A stretch of 17,338 bases of DNA from NCBI GenBank assembly GCA_964471235.1, contig CAYYGL010000104.1:1-17338 (forward strand). The letters are read 5' to 3'. Position numbers and translations under genes: made by a program. Every line of letters starts with the position of its first letter. Positions within the stretch are counted from its first letter, which is position 1. Below the pieces are notes generated by a model. It made no database searches. It saw nothing but the letters and a program-made list of their open reading frames with translations, and was not told where the DNA came from. The stretch comes from CAYYGL01 sp964471235 (GTDB taxonomy: Bacteria > Calditrichota > Calditrichia > RBG-13-44-9 > J075). Shown here piece by piece: positions 8,601 through 16,500 of this stretch.

Positions 8601-9313
8601 TTTATTACGCATTCAATTTTGCCCAGGTGAGCGACACCCTGGTTGCCCGGGCGTTATTGGAAAACACCGTCAACTATCTCTTAACTCCGGAGCCTAATAC
8701 ACCCCCTGCTGCCTTTGCCCTGCTCCAACCGGCAGACGGGGATACCGTAACAGTCATTGACTCCATCCGGTTTGTCTGGCAGGCTTCCATGGATGCCCAG
8801 GGAGACCCGTTGAGTTATACCCTGTACATTTTCAACCCTGCCGATACTTTTCAGGTGAGCAACCTGACCGATACCGTTTATGTCTATACCTATCTTAATT
8901 TATCCACTGACACCGATTATCATTGGACGGTGGAAGTGAGTGATGGTCAATTGAGTACTGCCAGCCCAGACACCTTTACGTTCTATACCCCGATTGTGGT
9001 GGATGCCGGGATACCATCCAAAACCATCCCCAGGGCATTCTCGCTGAGTCAGAATTATCCCAATCCGTTTAATCCCGGAACCAAAATTTTATTCGCTCTC
9101 CCCCATGCATCCCGTGTTACGCTTCTCGTGTTCGATGTCACCGGGCGCCAGGTGCGGAAACTGGCTGAGGGAAAATTTACGTCAGGAAGGCATCAGGTGA
9201 TTTGGGATGGTAAGGACGATAACGGGAGGCAAGTGGCTTCCGGGGTGTATTTCTACCGACTGACTGCCGGCAGTGGCTTTGTTGCCACACGGAAAATGAT
9301 CCTGCTCCGGTGA
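5678..9313 (+). CDS. Multidomain M36 (fungalysin-like) metalloprotease with T9SS sorting domain
   Basis: A 1211-residue secreted protease with AGGAG at 5667-5671, 6 nt before the ATG. Domains in order: signal peptide (1-25, ending FLYA-QK); FTP/PepSY-type propeptide (about 60-235, containing QGYPVYHADLVV); M36-like catalytic domain (about 240-560); two Ig-like domains (about 565-680 and 680-768); a Rossmann/GATase-like domain from about 770 (AVLIIDDDP ... FIIEGGEVGWTW) to about 1000; an FN3-like domain (about 1005-1110); and a type A sorting domain (about 1120-1211; NYPNPFNP at 1126-1133, ending KMILLR). Zinc ligands are H404 and H408 of HELGH and E427 of GLSEGVGDYW, with E405 catalytic. The propeptide should inhibit the enzyme until secretion; the sorting domain should be cleaved at the cell surface. 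The GATase-like module is an unusual addition. Catalytic family and sorting tail are secure; boundaries of the middle domains are estimates. Confidence 0.92.
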   Translation: MKVFFRSIAVFLMLAFGGLGTFLYAQKPPANRHLQILPDEQETTYRFENMRVSRESGAPIALYRVNYDVSPASPQDMAEQYLKKNATLLHIPEDLSSLRHTVTRETPGGYHVRFQQFEQGYPVYHADLVVNLNRQHQVVFVMNSYKPLVQLTDARPRISLAEADRIARQYLNISGRMQLEKRETVVYYNRRRTRLAHQITLVPAEELFGEWEVLVDAHTGEIFRVEDRALYYGGKRTTPTSGSGWVFDPDPLTRARAVYQTGGQFGDNNDADSDSLTAQIVEVPLLDINFDGSQFNLDGPYANIEDFESPFEGQFSQPDSNWHFTRSPQEFEAANTYYHIDKSMRYINETLGFNVMPFQYTGGVQVDPHGLGGQDNSHYLSSTGRIAWGEGGVDDSEDPDVLLHELGHGIHDWLTNGSLSQVDGLSEGVGDYWAASYNRSTGFWTPADPQYFWVFQWDGHNQFWPGRVTNYPGHYPEDLTGQIHTDGQMWSSTLMQIYDDIGRTATDSDLLEALAMTNSATSQEDAAQAFIQADVNLYNGAHLNVLDFWFTQRGYNITVPQIDHIPLSDTEDLTGPYPVTATITASFPLTEVLLIYGTDSVFTDTLTMTASGNVYSADIPGTGVPTHYNYYIFAADSAGLAATHPAGAPTNYHSFFAGADTIPPVIVHTPLRNQAYQRWPAVVQATITDNLGISSAYVEYSVNNGAITGMFNLNLTGSDGYQGVFDIDTTVVNIGDTIDYRIVAIDAAVQANQSTHPDSGYHRFAIVNSLGAVLIIDDDPTTSRLTLHSEKGVSHRNPAQNPFGLAASLMENALTDAGYLVTVETPATTDPNTWDTYDLLISSSGINENSLSNNSYRNALISYSQNGGKFIIEGGEVGWTWRNDTQVKTYLLHSTTWNGDNEGALHVVSGQENHPIVTTPNPLPSSISITYTAFGSQDAMTPGDAYLVYRTTGVPTDAGISVYDDNNIPESAQSVYYAFNFAQVSDTLVARALLENTVNYLLTPEPNTPPAAFALLQPADGDTVTVIDSIRFVWQASMDAQGDPLSYTLYIFNPADTFQVSNLTDTVYVYTYLNLSTDTDYHWTVEVSDGQLSTASPDTFTFYTPIVVDAGIPSKTIPRAFSLSQNYPNPFNPGTKILFALPHASRVTLLVFDVTGRQVRKLAEGKFTSGRHQVIWDGKDDNGRQVASGVYFYRLTAGSGFVATRKMILLR

Positions 9314-9361
9314 GGGGATTGGCTGCTTCCCTGTTCCCTTGAAGGATATAGGTGAGTGTTT

Positions 9362-9490
9362 TGACAGATGGCAGATTTTCTGGTCTGCCGCCTGTCACCT
9401 CGTTTAGCATCCCCGGGATGATCCCACCCCGTAGCCGTGGGTTTACCCCTAAGCGGGATCCTTTCCCGGCACCCATGAATCCCTGCCGGG
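9362..9490. repeat. Cluster of inverted repeats, possibly REP-like
   Basis: Four inverted repeats lie nearly end to end. (a) 9362-9397: TGACAG and GGCAGA pair perfectly with TCTGCC and CTGTCA across a 2x2 internal loop and an 8-nt apex. (b) 9408-9420: CATCCC and GGGATG around one C. (c) 9420-9425 with 9455-9460, GATCCC with GGGATC, enclosing GTGGGTTTACCCC. (d) 9465-9471 with 9484-9490, CCCGGCA with TGCCGGG, 12-nt loop. No T-run follows, so this is not a simple terminator. The GCCGTGGGTTTACCC core resembles extragenic palindromic (REP) elements linked to Y1/RAYT transposases, but only one copy is visible in the window and no transposase is present. Confidence 0.5.
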
Positions 9491-9665
9491 GTATCTCTTC
9501 ATTCCCTTTAAAAGCCGGATTTCGCCAGCCTCCGTTTTCCAACACCAGGAAATCCTTTTCTGCTGCCGATGGGAAATTTATTTCCGATGGATTCTGTCCC
9601 CAGTAACCGACAATTTCTTACAACTTGTTAATTTTAATGTGATTGTCTCTAACCCATCCGGATGT

Positions 9666-9756
9666 TGGTATATATTTTGAACTATTTTTATTCACCGAAT
9701 CCGAATAAAAACAAATTTCATATAGAGAAAGCCCGTTCCCTGCCGGAATGAACGGG
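9666..9756 (+). promoter_or_regulatory. Candidate promoter and structured leader of the first large paralog
   Basis: An extended -10 candidate, TGGTATATAT (TG at 9666-9667, hexamer 9669-9674), lacks a well-spaced -35. Transcription would begin near 9681, just before a perfect 9-bp inverted repeat (9685-9693 with 9703-9711, TTTTTATTC/GAATAAAAA, 9-nt loop). A second hairpin (9732-9738 with 9750-9756, CCCGTTC/GAACGGG, 11-nt loop) ends 2 nt before the Shine-Dalgarno run GGAGGAGG at 9759-9766. The hairpins are directly visible; promoter and regulatory roles are inferred. Confidence 0.35.
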
Positions 9757-9767
9757 GCGGAGGAGGT

Positions 9768-12700
9768 ATGACCCCCAAAATCCTCATTGCCTTTTATGGA
9801 GTCCTCATGCTGGGGATTCCGTGGCATTCAACGATATTTGCCCGGGATAAGACCGGCATCACCAATCCCCGGCAATGGGGCAAAAATACCCTCATCAATT
9901 CTTCTACACTGTTAAATGTTGGCAACATCTCATACTGGATTCGCAACGACGGCTGGTCGGGGCGCAATCCCAACACCGGGGAATCCGGCACCATTTACCC
10001 ACGGGGAAGCGCCGGAGTAGTATTCCAGGACGGCATCCTCTGGGGCGGATGGGTGCCGGACCCGGATACCACCCTGCCGCGACTCCGGGTGGGCGGGCAA
10101 ACCTATCGTGTGGGTACGACGCCCGGCAGGATTATCTCTCCCGGGGTAGCCGAAGACCCGGAACTGCCCCACGTGCGCATTTACCGTATCCGCAAAGATT
10201 ACCAGACCGTTTCCGATGCCCTCCTGCGTCGGGATGCCGCTGAGTTGCTTTATAATGGTGATACGTTGCAGGTAACCCCGGCGGATATTCAAACCATTCG
10301 CCAGCAGTATGAAACCGACTGGAACGAATGGCCCGTACAATACGGGGCGCCCTTCTATGACCTGAATGGCAACGGGGTGTACGAACCTTCCCTGGGAGAA
10401 ACACCGGGTATCGCCAATGCCGATCAGGTGATCTGGTTTGTGTGCAACGACCTCAATCCCGATGCGACCAACAATCTTTTTGGCTCCCCGCCCATCGGAT
10501 TGGAATTACAGGTCACCGTGTGGGGGTATAAAGGAGAGAATTCTTTTTTAGGGCAGGCAGCTTTTAAACGCTACCGGCTCATCAACAAGTCCGGCATGGT
10601 CATCGATTCCATGTACCTGGGCCAATGGGTTGATGCGGATCTGGGTACCTATGTGGATGACCTGGTGGGCTGCGATACCTCTTTAAACATAGGCTACGCT
10701 TACAACGGAAATCCGGATGACGGGGATTTCCGGAGATTCGACTTGTATCCCCCGGCAATCGGTTATCTGCTTCTTCAGGGACCCATCCTGCCCTCACCGG
10801 GGGACAGCGCAATTTTCAATCTCCTGCCCAAACCGGGTTATCGAAATCTGCACTTGACTTCGTTTGCCTACACTTTTCAAGAAGGGGAAGAACCGGAGTT
10901 GGGGACTTATAACGGTACTCTGGCATACTACAACAGCCTTCGCGGGTATTTACCCACTACGGATGTGTTCAATCCCGAACCATACCTTATCTGCAGCGGC
11001 GCGAATGCCGGGCAGCCCACCCAATTCCCCCTATCCGGAGACCCGGTATCGGGCATTGGTGACATCGACGGAACCGGGAACAACCTGCCGCCCCGGGATG
11101 TGCGTTTTCTGGAATCCATGGGACCTTTGACCATGCAGCCCGGGGATACCCAGGAAGTGGTTGTGGCATTGGTGGGTGGAAAAGGCACATCTTACCATCC
11201 CTACAGTGTGGAGGTAATGCGACTAAATGCCCGGGCAATTCTGCAGGAATTCCCTCGTTTTTACCGCCCGCTCCATCGTATGCCGGCGCCCGCTGTAACG
11301 GCTACCTCCCTGGACGGCAAGGTGGTGCTGGATTGGGGAAAAGCGCCCGAACTGTTGCAACAAATCGAACGGGAAGTCCTGCCAGGTAATTATTTTTTTG
11401 AAGGTTACAATGTTTATCAATTGCCCCGCTGGAACGCTCCTCCCGAAGAAGCGGTCTATATAACCACAGTGGATAAAGAAACCCCGCCCAAACTGATCCT
11501 CGGCTATCGGTTTGATGCTGCTGCCGGTACCTATGTGCAGGGTCCCATCATCCCCGGCACCAACTCCGGGATAAAGCATTTTACGGAGATTGACCACGAT
11601 TACCTGACCGGGCAGCCTTTCCGGAACTACCAAACATATTACTTTGCCGTGACCGCTTACCGCTACACGCCCAATCCACACACCCCATTCCCGGTGGTAG
11701 AATCCGCCTTGGGGCAAACAGTGGTAAGGATTTATCAGAACAATCCCGGCTATCAGGCGGATGTTGGAGATGCAGTGGTGGTAGAACATAATCAAGGACA
11801 CGGTTCAGGTAACGTGACCGCTATCGTGGTTGACCCGGCAGCGGTCACCGGGCATACATACGAAGTTACGTTTGACAACCAGCTTCGATGGTCGGTTACC
11901 GACATTACGACCGGGGAGGTGAAACTTGTCAATCAGAGCGACCTTTCCGGCGGATTGGATTTTCCCACGGTAGACGGCATAATGGTAAGTGTGTGGAGCC
12001 CGGATAGCACCGATTTATCCGGGTGGGATGTTGAAGGCAATCGCTGGATAAGTGGGGTCAACTGGGGAGGCAGGCAATTTTTCGGTGGGCTGGATACCGG
12101 GGAAAAATTTTTTGGCTCTACGTTGAACAAGGAAGACCTGGTGCCGGTGCGCCTGGTTTTCCAGGATGTTCAAGGTGTAGACCAGGAGGGTTACTGGACA
12201 AAAGGTGCGGTATATCGCCGCGACCTGGGATATGCTTATGCCGGCATCGGTGAACTCCCCCTCCGGGCATTTGATATGATAGACCCGGATAATCCCCGGT
12301 GGGTCAATGTGTCTTTTGTAGAAGACGATAGCCTGGCTCCGGCAAACCTGATCTGGGATATGGGCTGGAACGGCACCCAATTTCCGGACGAGATGGGCGC
12401 CCGGGAATACCTGTTTATCCATCTCAGCGACTACGACCAGGGGATGCGTTATGGAGACGGTGTTCCCTTCTCCGGTGATTCCCTCTGGGCGCCCGGTTCG
12501 GATGTGCTGTTTGCCATCTGGCCCCGGAACAGGGGTTCCCGGCCGTATCTTTTTGCCCCCTTCACCCTGGACATTCAGATAGACCATGTTCTCACCCCGG
12601 AAGATGTGTTTACCTTTGCCGCTCCGCCGCCCCCGGATATTCCCACCCGCCTGGAACTGTTTCAGAATTATCCCAATCCTTTTAATAATACCACGGTATT

Positions 12701-12908
12701 CCGGTATCGGGTACCGCAGCATGGCAGGGTACGGATGGAAATCTACAACCTCCTCGGTCAGCGAATAGCCGTGCTGGTGGATGAGGTGCAAAACGAGGGG
12801 CAGTATGAAATTCGCTGGGAAGCAAGAAATATCAGCAGCGGTTTGTACTTCAGTAGATTGAGCGCCGGGGGACAAAACGAGGTGCGGAAGATTTTGCTGG
12901 TTCGATGA
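9768..12908 (+). CDS. Large secreted protein of unknown function with T9SS sorting domain (paralog A)
   Basis: A 1046-residue secreted protein, paralogous to the gene at 13525. GGAGGAGG at 9759-9766 is unusually close to the ATG, and the next residues form a signal peptide (about 1-26, ending STIFA-RD). A conserved N-terminal region (about 45-500) carries WIRNDGWSGRNP, VVFQDGILWGG, RIYRIRKD, ANADQVIWFVCNDL and FKRYRLINKSG. DLNGNGVYEP at D198 and DIDGTGNN look like acidic metal-binding loops. An FN3-like region spans about 505-640, then a paralog-specific beta-rich region, then a shared block RRDLGYAYAG...SFVEDD...LIWDMGWNG. The tail is a type A sorting domain (NYPNPFNN at 967-974, ending KILLVR). 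No catalytic motif is evident. This family is, to my knowledge, common but uncharacterised in Calditrichota, KSB1 and Marinimicrobia. I infer a surface or secreted structural or binding role. Confidence 0.85.
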   Translation: MTPKILIAFYGVLMLGIPWHSTIFARDKTGITNPRQWGKNTLINSSTLLNVGNISYWIRNDGWSGRNPNTGESGTIYPRGSAGVVFQDGILWGGWVPDPDTTLPRLRVGGQTYRVGTTPGRIISPGVAEDPELPHVRIYRIRKDYQTVSDALLRRDAAELLYNGDTLQVTPADIQTIRQQYETDWNEWPVQYGAPFYDLNGNGVYEPSLGETPGIANADQVIWFVCNDLNPDATNNLFGSPPIGLELQVTVWGYKGENSFLGQAAFKRYRLINKSGMVIDSMYLGQWVDADLGTYVDDLVGCDTSLNIGYAYNGNPDDGDFRRFDLYPPAIGYLLLQGPILPSPGDSAIFNLLPKPGYRNLHLTSFAYTFQEGEEPELGTYNGTLAYYNSLRGYLPTTDVFNPEPYLICSGANAGQPTQFPLSGDPVSGIGDIDGTGNNLPPRDVRFLESMGPLTMQPGDTQEVVVALVGGKGTSYHPYSVEVMRLNARAILQEFPRFYRPLHRMPAPAVTATSLDGKVVLDWGKAPELLQQIEREVLPGNYFFEGYNVYQLPRWNAPPEEAVYITTVDKETPPKLILGYRFDAAAGTYVQGPIIPGTNSGIKHFTEIDHDYLTGQPFRNYQTYYFAVTAYRYTPNPHTPFPVVESALGQTVVRIYQNNPGYQADVGDAVVVEHNQGHGSGNVTAIVVDPAAVTGHTYEVTFDNQLRWSVTDITTGEVKLVNQSDLSGGLDFPTVDGIMVSVWSPDSTDLSGWDVEGNRWISGVNWGGRQFFGGLDTGEKFFGSTLNKEDLVPVRLVFQDVQGVDQEGYWTKGAVYRRDLGYAYAGIGELPLRAFDMIDPDNPRWVNVSFVEDDSLAPANLIWDMGWNGTQFPDEMGAREYLFIHLSDYDQGMRYGDGVPFSGDSLWAPGSDVLFAIWPRNRGSRPYLFAPFTLDIQIDHVLTPEDVFTFAAPPPPDIPTRLELFQNYPNPFNNTTVFRYRVPQHGRVRMEIYNLLGQRIAVLVDEVQNEGQYEIRWEARNISSGLYFSRLSAGGQNEVRKILLVR

Positions 12909-12992
12909 ACAGAAGGAAAAAACTCATTCTGTCAACCATCCGGGTACGATTTAAAAGTGAAGAGAAAATTTTGTAATGGCGTGAAGGAGGAT

Positions 12993-13040
12993 ATGAATGG
13001 GGTATTAACAGGTATAAAGTATATGAGGTTGGAACGATAA
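12993..13040 (+). CDS. Possible 15-residue leader or remnant ORF
   Basis: AAGGAGG at 12984-12990, one of the strongest ribosome-site matches in the window, is followed by ATG at 12993 (15 codons, MNGVLTGIKYMRLER) and an overlapping ATG at 12997 that stops after three codons. It lies in the 167-nt gap between paralog A and the lipoprotein gene. It could be a leader peptide, the relic of a lost gene start, or chance. No conservation evidence is available. Confidence 0.2.
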   Translation: MNGVLTGIKYMRLER

Positions 13041-13075
13041 ACTTTGTTTAGTCATCACAATAAGGAGTAAGCAAA

Positions 13076-13471
13076 ATGAAATTCGGTTCGAAGATTATCC
13101 GTTCCGTGTTTTTCTTTTTCTTGTTCTTTGCTTTATGGGGGTGTGTGGATAACGCCGGCAAGACGCCAGAGCCAACGAAGCCGGGCGTTTCCAAAGAGCC
13201 GGCAATGGGAACATTATTGGTTCGGGTTCTCGATAGTGACCTGGCGGAAACGCCTGTCCCGGATGTGGAAATCACCGTTACACCGGACAGTCTCGTCAAA
13301 ACGACCGACTCCAACGGAAAAGCGATGTTTGATGTTCCCCAGGGAACGTATTATGTGAATGCCGATGTATGCTGCATTGGTCCCGGCTTTCTTCATTATC
13401 ATATCCCGGTAATCGTAAGGGAAAAGGATACGGTTACCGTAAAACTAAGAGCCTGTTCGATGTGCTTATAA
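13076..13471 (+). CDS. Cysteine-rich lipoprotein with a carboxypeptidase-regulatory-like domain
   Basis: A 131-residue predicted lipoprotein. AGGAG at 13063-13067 lies 8 nt before the ATG. A very phenylalanine-rich hydrophobic signal ends in the lipobox LWGC, with C23 lipidated; the tether (about 24-43) is rich in Pro, Thr and Lys. The single domain (about 44-125) matches the CarboxypepD_reg/Ig-like pattern: 'GTLLVRVLDSD...PVPDVEITV...TTDSNGKAMFDVPQGTYYV'. Unusually for this fold it carries C99 and C100, H107-Y-H109 and a C-terminal C127-x-x-C130, which could form disulfides or bind a metal. It sits between the two paralogous T9SS cargo genes, with only 53 nt to the next start, so co-transcription with paralog B and a role as its partner or surface anchor is plausible but inferred. 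Fold and lipidation are fairly sure; function is unknown. Confidence 0.8.
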   Translation: MKFGSKIIRSVFFFFLFFALWGCVDNAGKTPEPTKPGVSKEPAMGTLLVRVLDSDLAETPVPDVEITVTPDSLVKTTDSNGKAMFDVPQGTYYVNADVCCIGPGFLHYHIPVIVREKDTVTVKLRACSMCL

Positions 13472-13524
13472 TCGAAAGCACTGAACACCAAATTTGCCAG
13501 TCTATCCTTCAAAAGAAGAATCTT

Positions 13525-16500
13525 ATGAAACCGAACGTAGGTAGAATTTTTTTGGTTAGTATCATTGTTCTCACCGGGGTGATACTTCCGGTCTCAGCCC
13601 GGGATGAAGGCAGGGATCACTTTTCCCGATTCCAATCGTCAACCGGAGAGCCGGGTGCCGCGATCATGAACATCAACCATATTCGCTACTGGATGCGCAA
13701 CGACGGCTGGTCGGGGCGGAATCCGTTTACCGGGGAATCCGGGGTAACATTTCAGAGACCGCCGGAACCGGTTGTATTTCAGGATGGTTTTGTGTGGGGC
13801 GGGTTGGTGGCAGACCCCAACCCTGACACGCCGAAATTGCGGGTGGGAGGTCAAACATACCGTATCGGCACGGTGCCGGGCAGGATACTTTCCCCCGGCA
13901 ATGCCGAAGACCCCAACCTGCCCCACGTTCATATTTACCGCATCCGCAAGGACTTCCGGACCGTTTCCGATGAGGTGCTGCGCCGGGATGCCGCCGATCT
14001 TTTTTATGAGGAGGATACCTCCCGGGTAACCCCGACAGACATCCAGACCGTACGCCAGCAGTATCAAGCCGACTGGAATGACTGGCCGGTGCAATTCGGT
14101 GCACCGTTTTACGACCAGAACGGCAACGGCATCTACGAACCTGCCCGCGGTGAAACTCCCGGTCTTGCCAATGCCGATCAGGTGCTCTGGTTTGTCTGCA
14201 ACGATCTGGAGCCTGCTGCGGTCATGGGCTTATACGGTTCTCCCCCCATCGGTCTGGAACTGCAAGTCACCATGTGGGCCTATAGCGATGAACACCAAGC
14301 GTTACAGGACATGGTGTTCAAACGTTACCGGTTGATCAACAAATCGGGTCTGGCGATTGACTCCATGTTTGTTGGAATCTGGTCGGACCCGGACCTTGGC
14401 GATTATACCGACGATTTCCTGGGCTGTGACAGCGTGTTGAATTACGGCTACTGTTACAACAGCAGCAATGAAGACACCGGTTTGCCGCCCGGTGCAGCAC
14501 CTCCGGCGGTGGGATATGTGTTGCTGCAAGGTCCCATCGTGCCCGCTGTTGGAGACACCGCCTGGTTTAACTTCCACCAACGTGCCAACCACAAGAATTT
14601 GCCGCTCACCTCCTTCTGGGCAAAAGCCACCGGCACCCCCATTGGCGACCCGACCATTGGCTCCTATGAGGGTACATTGGAGATGTATAATTTGCTGAAT
14701 GGATTTGCACCTTTCCCGGATACCACCAATCTTATTCCCTATTACCATGGCTCCGGTAATTTGCAGGGTCGTCCCACCAAATTCCCTTTAAACGGAGACC
14801 CACTGTCCGGCACGGGGGACATCGACGGGATGGGCAACAATCTCCCTCCGGGAGCCCGGCGCATGGCATTAGCCAGCGGATCCTTCACCATGCAGCCCGG
14901 GGATACCCAGGAGGTGGTTTTTGCCGTGGTCGCCGGCGGCAGTAAAGATCGTATCGCCAGTCTCTCCGTGCTCCGCTACAATACCCTGGTAGCAAGATTT
15001 ATGCACAGCAACGGTTATCAGGTTCCCCGGCGGTTGCCGGAACCGATTGTCACGGCGGCTGCATACGAAGGCAAAATTGTACTGGACTGGGGCAGCGCTT
15101 TGGACCGGGTGGCTGCCATTGAGCAGAATGGCGGCGATTACCGGTTCGAGGGGTATAATGTCTGGCAGTTACCGGATGAATCCGCCGGGATGGACCAGGC
15201 AGTGCGTATCGCTACCTTCGACACCCCGGAACCGCCCTCGGTCATTTTCGGGTATCAGATGGATCCCATCAGCGGATGGATGGTTTATCAACCGGTGATT
15301 TTCGGTGAAAACAGCGGGATTCAACGCTTTCTGGAAATCAACCAGGACCACTTTACCGGGAAACCGTTTATTGACGGTAAAGAGTATACTTTTGCCGTCA
15401 CTGCCTACCGCTATCGACCCGGTTCGGAAACCGACAATCCGCTGCCGGTCATCGAATCGATTCCCGGGAAAGTAACCATTCGGGCGCAAAAAACCAACCC
15501 CGGCTACAGCGCCCGCTTTGGCGACACCCTTGCGGTGACCCATTCGGGACCGGGCACCGGTAAGGTGACCGTGCGGGTGATAAATCCGGCTCAGGTGACC
15601 GGGCACGACTACCGGGTGGTATTCTCGCCGGATACCCTCTACGACATTTACCCGATTCTGGATCAAAATGGGAATATCATCGGCAGCGATACCGTGGGGT
15701 TCCACCATCCCTGGAATCTGGTGGATGAAACCAGCGGCGACACCCTGTTAGCCAGCCAGGAGAATGTTACCGGGGAGGGATATTATCCTATTGTGGATGG
15801 CTTGCAGGTGATTGTTTTCTCACCCATCTTTACGGATATTCACTGCAAGTATGAAGGCATTCCCTGGGCGAGCGGGATTAATTCGGGAGAGAATATTCCC
15901 ACCTGCTCTGGATTGTCTTTCGGCTCCCAGTGGTGGAGCGGTCCCAACGATACTATTCCTTTGCACATCGAATTCCAGGATTCGGCGGATGTAGCAGCCA
16001 ATGGTTTCATCAGCCGGGGAGCGGTCTATCGCCGGGACCTGGGATATGCTTATGCCGGCACCGGGGAGCTGCCCCTCATCGCCTTTGACACGAGCGATCC
16101 GGACAATCCCCGGCGAATCAACATCAGCTTTGTAGAAGACGCCGCGGTGTCTCAGCAGAACGGCTCTGACGCAAATATGCTCTGGGATATGGGCTGGAAC
16201 GGTGTGCAATTTGCTGATCTGGGCGGCAGGGAGTATGTTTTTTTTCACCTGAGCGATTACAACGAAGGTGCCGATTACAATGACGATAACTGGGCGCCCG
16301 GCGCTGACGTGGCGTATGGTTATTGGCCGCAGGGGGTCCCCGGTCATCGCTATCTGGAAAATACTTTCACCTGGAATGTTCTGGTCTCCAAAGCCAATTC
16401 CCCGCAAGATATTTTCCGCTTTAGCGCTCCGCCCCCGCCCGATGTGCCCAATCGCTTTCAGGTATATCAAAACTATCCCAATCCCTTTAATGCCGGCACT

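Larger units (their letters stand above)
9314..9767. other. Gene-free 454-bp spacer rich in inverted repeats
   Basis: No credible gene is seen here: the one open frame in it, 9352-9606 on the plus strand, has a proline- and phenylalanine-rich, non-protein-like translation and no ribosome site. The left half holds a cluster of GC-rich inverted repeats (9362-9490). The right half is AT-rich and holds a candidate promoter and two leader hairpins before the gene at 9768. No clear T-tailed terminator for the protease gene was found. Confidence 0.6.

Noticed and set aside
9352..9606. 84-codon frame in the spacer
   Set aside because: It lies over the inverted-repeat cluster, has a low-complexity translation and no ribosome site.
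12015..12875. 286-codon minus-strand open frame, with a 270-codon counterpart at 15820-16632
   Set aside because: Both are antisense to the same region of the two paralogs. Their shared presence is explained by the homology and GC-rich codon bias of the sense genes, and no ribosome site or recognisable domain was seen.
12909..12932. ACAGAA/TTCTGT hairpin right after the stop of paralog A
   Set aside because: Only 6 bp with a 12-nt loop and no T-run, so I do not call a terminator.
13369..13524. 52-codon upstream extension of paralog B overlapping the lipoprotein gene
   Set aside because: It overlaps a well-supported gene in another frame and is followed by an intact signal peptide at 13525, matching the start pattern of paralog A.
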